From positions 7,190,481 through 7,254,480 of the forward strand of contig CM040448.1 of assembly GCA_022749755.1 (NCBI GenBank): a DNA stretch of 64,000 nucleotides, in the 5' to 3' direction. The notes under the pieces were generated by a model. That model did no database searches. It was not told the origin of the DNA and saw only the letters and a list, made by a program, of their open reading frames with translations. A program made the position numbers and the translations under genes. The stretch is from Azadirachta indica (lineage: Eukaryota; Streptophyta; Magnoliopsida; Sapindales; Meliaceae). Every line of letters starts with the position of its first letter. Positions within the stretch are counted from its first letter, which is position 1. Positions 59,575-64,000 of the stretch are shown piece after piece.

Positions 59575-60452
59575 ACTTGAGGGTAATGATACGATGGTAT
59601 GAGTGATAGACAAGGTGAGTGGAATGGTTCATAGGCTTCAATTTTGAAAGATTGTCCATATGCTTACTCTATTTATTGTTTAGCATATTGATTATAATTG
59701 TTACTACTTGTAGCATCTTATGAAATTATCCTTAATTAATTTTTTCTTACTAAATTGACTTTTATTATGAATATTATTAATGCTTCATGTAATCACAATG
59801 AGAAGCTTAAATGTGCTTAAGTAACTGAAGTTGAGCATATGGTTGCTATTGGTGAACTTGAGACTAAGAAAGAAATTAATTAGATTAAGACTTTACAAAA
59901 GGCTAGCGACACTCAAGGTTCTCATTTTAGATTAGTTTCTAGTTTAATAAAGATATTCAATGCAACATGTTCTATTTTACTTAATATTATTGATTATGGT
60001 ACTATTGCTTTTCAATGAAGAGATGTTAATGCCACTAATAAGGCAATTACTTCATACGAGTTTGTTTTCATCTTACATCTCATGAAAGATATTATGTCAA
60101 TCATCAATTTATTTTGTCATAGTTTACAATCCCTATCTCAAGACATTCTAAGTGTTATACATCTTGCTTCACCAACCAAAAGATGTATTCAAGATTTGAG
60201 GGATAACGTTACTTGATAAAATGAATTAATTTTTTGAGGCATGCAGTATAGATATTCCAAACATGAATCTCTTTATATTGCAAGATGAGGTGCTTGCAAT
60301 CAATAAGTTAACTTTACAATTGCTCTGAATCATTGGGTAAACATTTTTTATATTACTTAATCTTAGTTAATGTTTAGATCCCAATGAAGGTTATAAGTCT
60401 TTCAAAATTGATGATTTTTGTCAACTAGTCAGCAATTTTTCTCAAGGACTTC
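59575..60452 (+). pseudogene. hAT transposase (DUF4371/ZMYM1-like), middle piece, inverted relative to the others
   Basis: From the first bases it gives the family's GYDG region (TACGATGG near 59591), GEWNG, ILKDCPYAYSIYCLA (about 59640-59690), then VEHMVAIGELETKKEIN and DTQGSHFRLVSSLIKIFN, where DTRWGSHF is usual. NIIDYGTIAFQ, SYEFVFILHLMKDIMSI, SQDILSVIHL and EGYKSFKIDDFCQLV follow, ending at GGACTTC. Many codons are C-to-T or G-to-A stops. The N-terminal piece ends and the C-terminal piece begins at the exact residues missing here, but both lie on minus. So this segment has been inverted. Confidence 0.8.
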
Positions 60453-61208
60453 TAATCGAGATTGAGGCACTGGCCAAATTATTCAAGATAATATTTTCAA
60501 ATATTTTCAAGATCCTTTACAAGAAATCGGTGGTCCAATGATTAGGTCAAAGAGAAAGAGGATGAAAGAGGTTTTACAAAGTTTAATCATGGAAGTACAT
60601 GGCAAAGAAGCTATTATACAAGATTATAAGGTTGTTCTAAAAGTTTTCAACGTCTCACCAAAGATAATCACTTACCTTTATGTTCAAGAAGAAGAATAGC
60701 CTGCGCTACTAAATCCTAATGCCACATGGAAAAATTAAGGCTTTAAAGATTCTTTATTTGGTTTAGATTGTTTACTTTACATAGAATTAGTTTCTTACTT
60801 TGTTTAAGATTCTTATGTTTCCTAATTAAATTAGAATTTAAGTTTTCTCTTTTATTTGGGGTTTCTTTTCTGATGTACGTTAGGATTTTTTTTCCTACTT
60901 AATTTTGGAATGATGTTTACATACTTATATAAAGGTTACTGCTATGTAAACGAAGAAACATTAAATCATTAATAATATTGAGATATTTTGAGCAAGAGTA
61001 ACTTTGCCTTCTTATATTCTTGGTAGTTACAATATCTTGACTTATCAAAGAAGTAATCAACCTTATTGGTGTCTTTATGATTGAAATTTTAAGGATTTAT
61101 TTCCTTAAGTTTTAATCTGATCATTTACAACTTGTTTTCTAATTCCTGGGCTGCACATACAATTGATTCAAGAGTTCTTAAATCAGGTTATCTAGTGGAT
61201 TCTTATCA
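60453..61208 (+). repeat. Gypsy LTR type A (5' LTR, plus orientation)
   Basis: Starts TAATCGAGATTGAGGC and ends GGATTCTTATCA, followed two bases later by a primer site. The five bases before it are ACTTC (60448-60452), identical to the five bases beyond the end of the type-A LTR at 52647 read on minus. The two type-A LTRs are therefore the ends of one insertion, now on opposite strands. Confidence 0.9.
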
Positions 61209-61417
61209 TTTGGTATCAGAGCTTTGGTTTCAAGGTAAATTTGGTTTATTATTTAATTGCTTTATTGTTTCTTCTTTCTTGAATTAAAATTCTAAAAAAA
61301 AATAAAAAATAAAAAATAATGTGAAAAAAAATTGTGGCCGAGTTTTTTCTTTGTTCTTTCTTGTTTGATTTTTGCTAAACTAGATTTGAGGACAAATCTT
61401 CATCAAGAGGGGGAGAA
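61209..61417 (+). mobile_element. Remnant gypsy interior: primer site, leader, pol tail, polypurine tract
   Basis: The primer site TGGTATCAGAGC (61211-61222) and about 160 bases of leader pass directly, near 61380, into the last pol codons (DLRTNLHQEGEN-like) and a polypurine tract AAGAGGGGGAGAA (61405-61417). The whole of gag and nearly all of pol, about 5 kb by analogy, are absent. Confidence 0.85.
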
Positions 61418-62318
61418 TGATGCTAATAAAGTTATGCAACCATACATATAAGATGGAAAACTCTCACATATGCTTGGAAAGACTTAAGGGTAGAGTTCAT
61501 ATAATCCATTAAACTTTCCAAGTGAGCTAAATTACGAGAGATGAGCTGAATGCATGATAAGAATTCAAATGCATTGCAAGAAGAAGAATAAAATATCTCT
61601 ACGCTACTAAATCCTAATGCCACATGAAAAATTTGGGTTTTTGAAGATTCCTTATTTAATATAGAATTAGTTTCCTAATTTGTTTAGAATTGTTATTTTT
61701 ACGTTTTTTAATCATATTAGGATTACAGTTTTTTTTCTTTAATTTAGAATTTTTTATTCTTATATAAGTTAAGATTTTCTATTCCTACTTAACTTTGAAT
61801 TTCTATTTTATTTAGGATTTTTAGTAGCCTATTTATATGGGCTAATATTGTGTTGAAAATCAGAACATTGGTTCTCAATATTGTTTTCAAAAAGAAATAA
61901 ATTATTTCTTTAGTTCTTTTAAAAACTTGTGAACTTATCAAGAATTATATTCTTGTAACGTTCAATAATTAGACTTATTATCTTAATTCTTTAGTGGTTC
62001 TTGAGATTCTTGGTATAGCGTCTTTAAACAATTGTAGTTCTTGGTTCTTATCTTATAGGTAACGGGTCAAGGCTCAGCAAACTTGTGTTTTAAAAATCTT
62101 GGGATTCCATATCACATTTGGTGTTCAGTTTCTGTCACATTATTGACAAGATTTATTATCACGTTGGTTTTGAGTTTTATCATATTGTTGGCAAGGTTTA
62201 ATGTCACGTTCAGTATTGGGTTTTGTCATGTCGTTGACGAGATTCACATCAATTGGTATTAGAGCATAACAATTTATTCAAGAGTTCTTAGAGCAAGTCG
62301 TCTAGTGAGTTCACATCA
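61418..62318 (+). repeat. Gypsy LTR type B (plus orientation)
   Basis: Starts TGATGCTAATAAAG and ends GAGTTCACATCA. A primer-site-like TGGTATTAGAGC lies inside it (62254-62265), followed by a tail resembling the end of type-A LTRs (TTATTCAAGAGTTCTTAGAG). The part before that fossil site resembles the LTR of the element at 5182-10361. The right flank is CAAAT (62319-62323), which pairs with the complement of ACTTG (CAAGT) outside the other type-B LTR. Confidence 0.88.
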
Positions 62319-62950
62319 CAAATATTTTGAATACTTAAATTGTAGTGAGATAATACAAAATATATCCTTTCCTTTAAGGTTGATGCAGAAGTATTAGTGA
62401 CATAAACAAAACCAAAAAAATGTTCTACCACAAAATCTTCTTTGTCAACAAATCTCAAAACTATAGCAATTTATTCTCGCTTTGCTTCATCACATGTTTT
62501 ATCAACAATAAACAAAACTTTGCATCCTTGATTTCTTCACAAATTACTTTCTTTACTCGACTTGAATTTATTCTCGCTTTAAATTTGAGGTGACGTATAA
62601 GAGGCATATTTTAGAGCTTTATCCAACATGATTTTTGCAAGTTTTTGGTTATTTAAAGCAAATGCTTTTAATAATTGAAGAAAATTTCCACATTTAATTG
62701 AACCTTAGTTTTCATTATGACCTCTAAAAGCACACACTAGAAAAACAAGGTATCTAATTGCTTCAATTGAAGTCTTAAGACACATTGATTAATTACAATT
62801 TCTTGAGAAGAATAATGTTTATGTACCTATCTTATATGTTGAAATTGGCACATCAAATTCTTATATGATCTCTCAACAGTTTTGTAAGGTGAGTTAGAGT
62901 CATTTCTACATGATTCCATGAAAGCACAATTTTTTTGTCTTTCAATTTTT
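62319..62950 (-). pseudogene. hAT transposase (DUF4371/ZMYM1-like), N-terminal piece
   Basis: Read leftwards: NSPYKTVERSYKNLMCQFQH (about 62840-62900), frameshifted VCAFRGHNEN (about 62715-62745; FRGHDE is the family motif), KCGNFLQLLKAFALNNQKLA, MLDKALKYA. After decay come VEHFFGFVYVTNTSA and KERIYFVLSHYNLSIQNI, ending in ATTTG at 62319. The order and spacing match the N-terminal half of plant DUF4371 proteins (ERFLGIVHVxDT pattern). The next expected residues (RGQGYDG) are at 59580 on plus. Confidence 0.78.
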
Positions 62951-64000
62951 TCCAAATTTAAATCTCTAAATTATAAAGTTTGCCTAAAATATCTAGATAG
63001 CTTATTAAAAAGATAACTTTATAACAATTCGGTCCTAAAACCAAATAAATATTGTTCGCTTTGGACACACAGTCCGTTATAGGTTTTTTTTTTTTTCGGG
63101 CTTTCAATCCAAAACACTTGTACTCAATTAAAGGAACCCAAGGCTTATAGCCCAATCGCATCTCATTCTTGCAAGCAATGTGAGATGTAACAAACATGAT
63201 AGATAAAACGACGCATCTTTTATGTGAAAATATTCCAACCAAGAAGGAAAAGAATTAAACCATGAAAATCAAAAACTATGAGGATGATTTGTTGGACTTG
63301 ATTTTGGATACTTTAGAAGTTTTGATTGGTATATTTGAATTAGTTGAAAAATATATAGGAAAAATAAAAATTAAAAACAAAGAGCTTTTCAAGTGTAAAA
63401 AGATCACATTTGTTGTATTCATTAATTTATTAATAGAATCCTTTTATGCACATAAAACTATTATTTTTTTAAGAGATAAAGAACAAAGTTTAGTAATAAA
63501 CACGAATTAGTTTGAAGGCATTTTAACGCATACCTCCTCTAAGATTTGTGACTTAGATAAAAAATTTAAGGAAAGAAACACTAACCTCCCTTATGATCAT
63601 CCACCATTGTTAGTCGATCGTTTGAAGTAAAGGTAATTTGATAAAAACACAAGTAGCTTTACTCTTTTATGATAGGATCATTATTCATTTGAGAGAGCAT
63701 TTTGTAGAGAAAAATGGATAAAATATCTTAAAATCCTCCAATATTTTGGTATCTACATGCATGTTTACAAATATATATATATATATATAATGATTCAAAC
63801 CAAGCAAGACAGGATTGGTTCCAATTTAGCTATTAGGATTTGAGATAGCTTGAGGAGCTTTCAAAACTTGTTCTTTCTTTGCATGAAGTGCTTCCACTTG
63901 GCTTCGATTTTTTGGAGTTTGACCCTTCAATTTTCCGGATTCTTTCTATCTTGAAAGTTATCTTTCTTCTCTTAATCCTGTCTACCAATATTATGTTCTT
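62951..64000. other. No confident feature; possible hAT 5' flank
   Basis: The 5' end of the hAT gene would lie here on minus, but I could not recognise its TTF-type zinc finger. Open frames at 62958-63242 (minus) and 63262-63510 (plus) have no family features. An (AT)n tract is at about 63770-63789. Confidence 0.45.

Noticed and set aside
52642..59579. The minus-strand gypsy body as a simple complete element
   Set aside because: Its two LTRs are of different types and the outer flanks GAAGT and ACTTG do not form a duplication in the same orientation.
62958..63242. 94-residue minus ORF as the hAT N-terminus
   Set aside because: It shows none of the family's landmarks; the recognisable similarity begins near 62950.

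Overview
This window is nuclear DNA of a flowering plant, most likely a eudicot. It is AT-rich and gene-poor, filled with Ty3/gypsy, Ty1/copia, Mutator-like (MULE) and hAT elements, several with initiator-Met-tRNA-type primer binding sites. The one confidently recognisable host gene is a plant-specific glutaredoxin-like gene (43054-44193, minus). The transposon load and nesting suggest a recombination-poor, possibly pericentromeric, region. All comparisons below were made by eye within the window.

Layout. 1-3085: a 5'-truncated gypsy copy with its 3' LTR, flanked by a 65-bp direct duplication. 3086-5176: non-coding, with two tandem repeats. 5182-10361: a second gypsy family with both LTRs, internally deleted, with an as-1-like motif in the 5' LTR. 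10362-14460: non-coding repeats, including a long inverted-repeat element. 14675-15031 and 24509-25243: candidate exons of an unrecognised host gene on either side of a copia composite (15470-about 24297). The copia gag is cut inside its zinc knuckle by a TG...CA repeat (17093-19851) that itself carries a second copy of the same repeat, each with a 5-bp target duplication. 26051-34424: a small MULE split by the most complete gypsy element (27018-34146). 36242-42297: an autonomous-type MULE with a dead transposase and an opposite-strand GRF zinc-finger gene. 43054-44193: the glutaredoxin gene with one in-frame stop. 44521-46295: a palindromic MULE just upstream of it. 46305-52400: mostly non-coding, with one short candidate ORF.

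52400-62950 is the most interesting part. A hAT-type (DUF4371/ZMYM1-like) transposase gene lies in three pieces, C-terminal on minus, middle on plus, N-terminal on minus, separated by gypsy LTRs. The target-site duplications match only when ends now on opposite strands are paired (ACTTC/ACTTC for LTR type A; CAAGT/CAAAT for LTR type B). If 59575-61417 is turned around, the hAT gene is collinear on minus and both insertions regain normal flanks. This points to an inversion by recombination between two oppositely oriented type-B LTRs. Type B is itself a recombinant LTR with a fossil primer-binding site near its 3' end.

The gypsy families share a pol frame that continues across the polypurine tract into the 3' LTR, which together with the Met-tRNA primer site suggests the CRM-like chromovirus lineage (inference). 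All elements carry nonsense, frameshift or deletion lesions and none looks autonomous.
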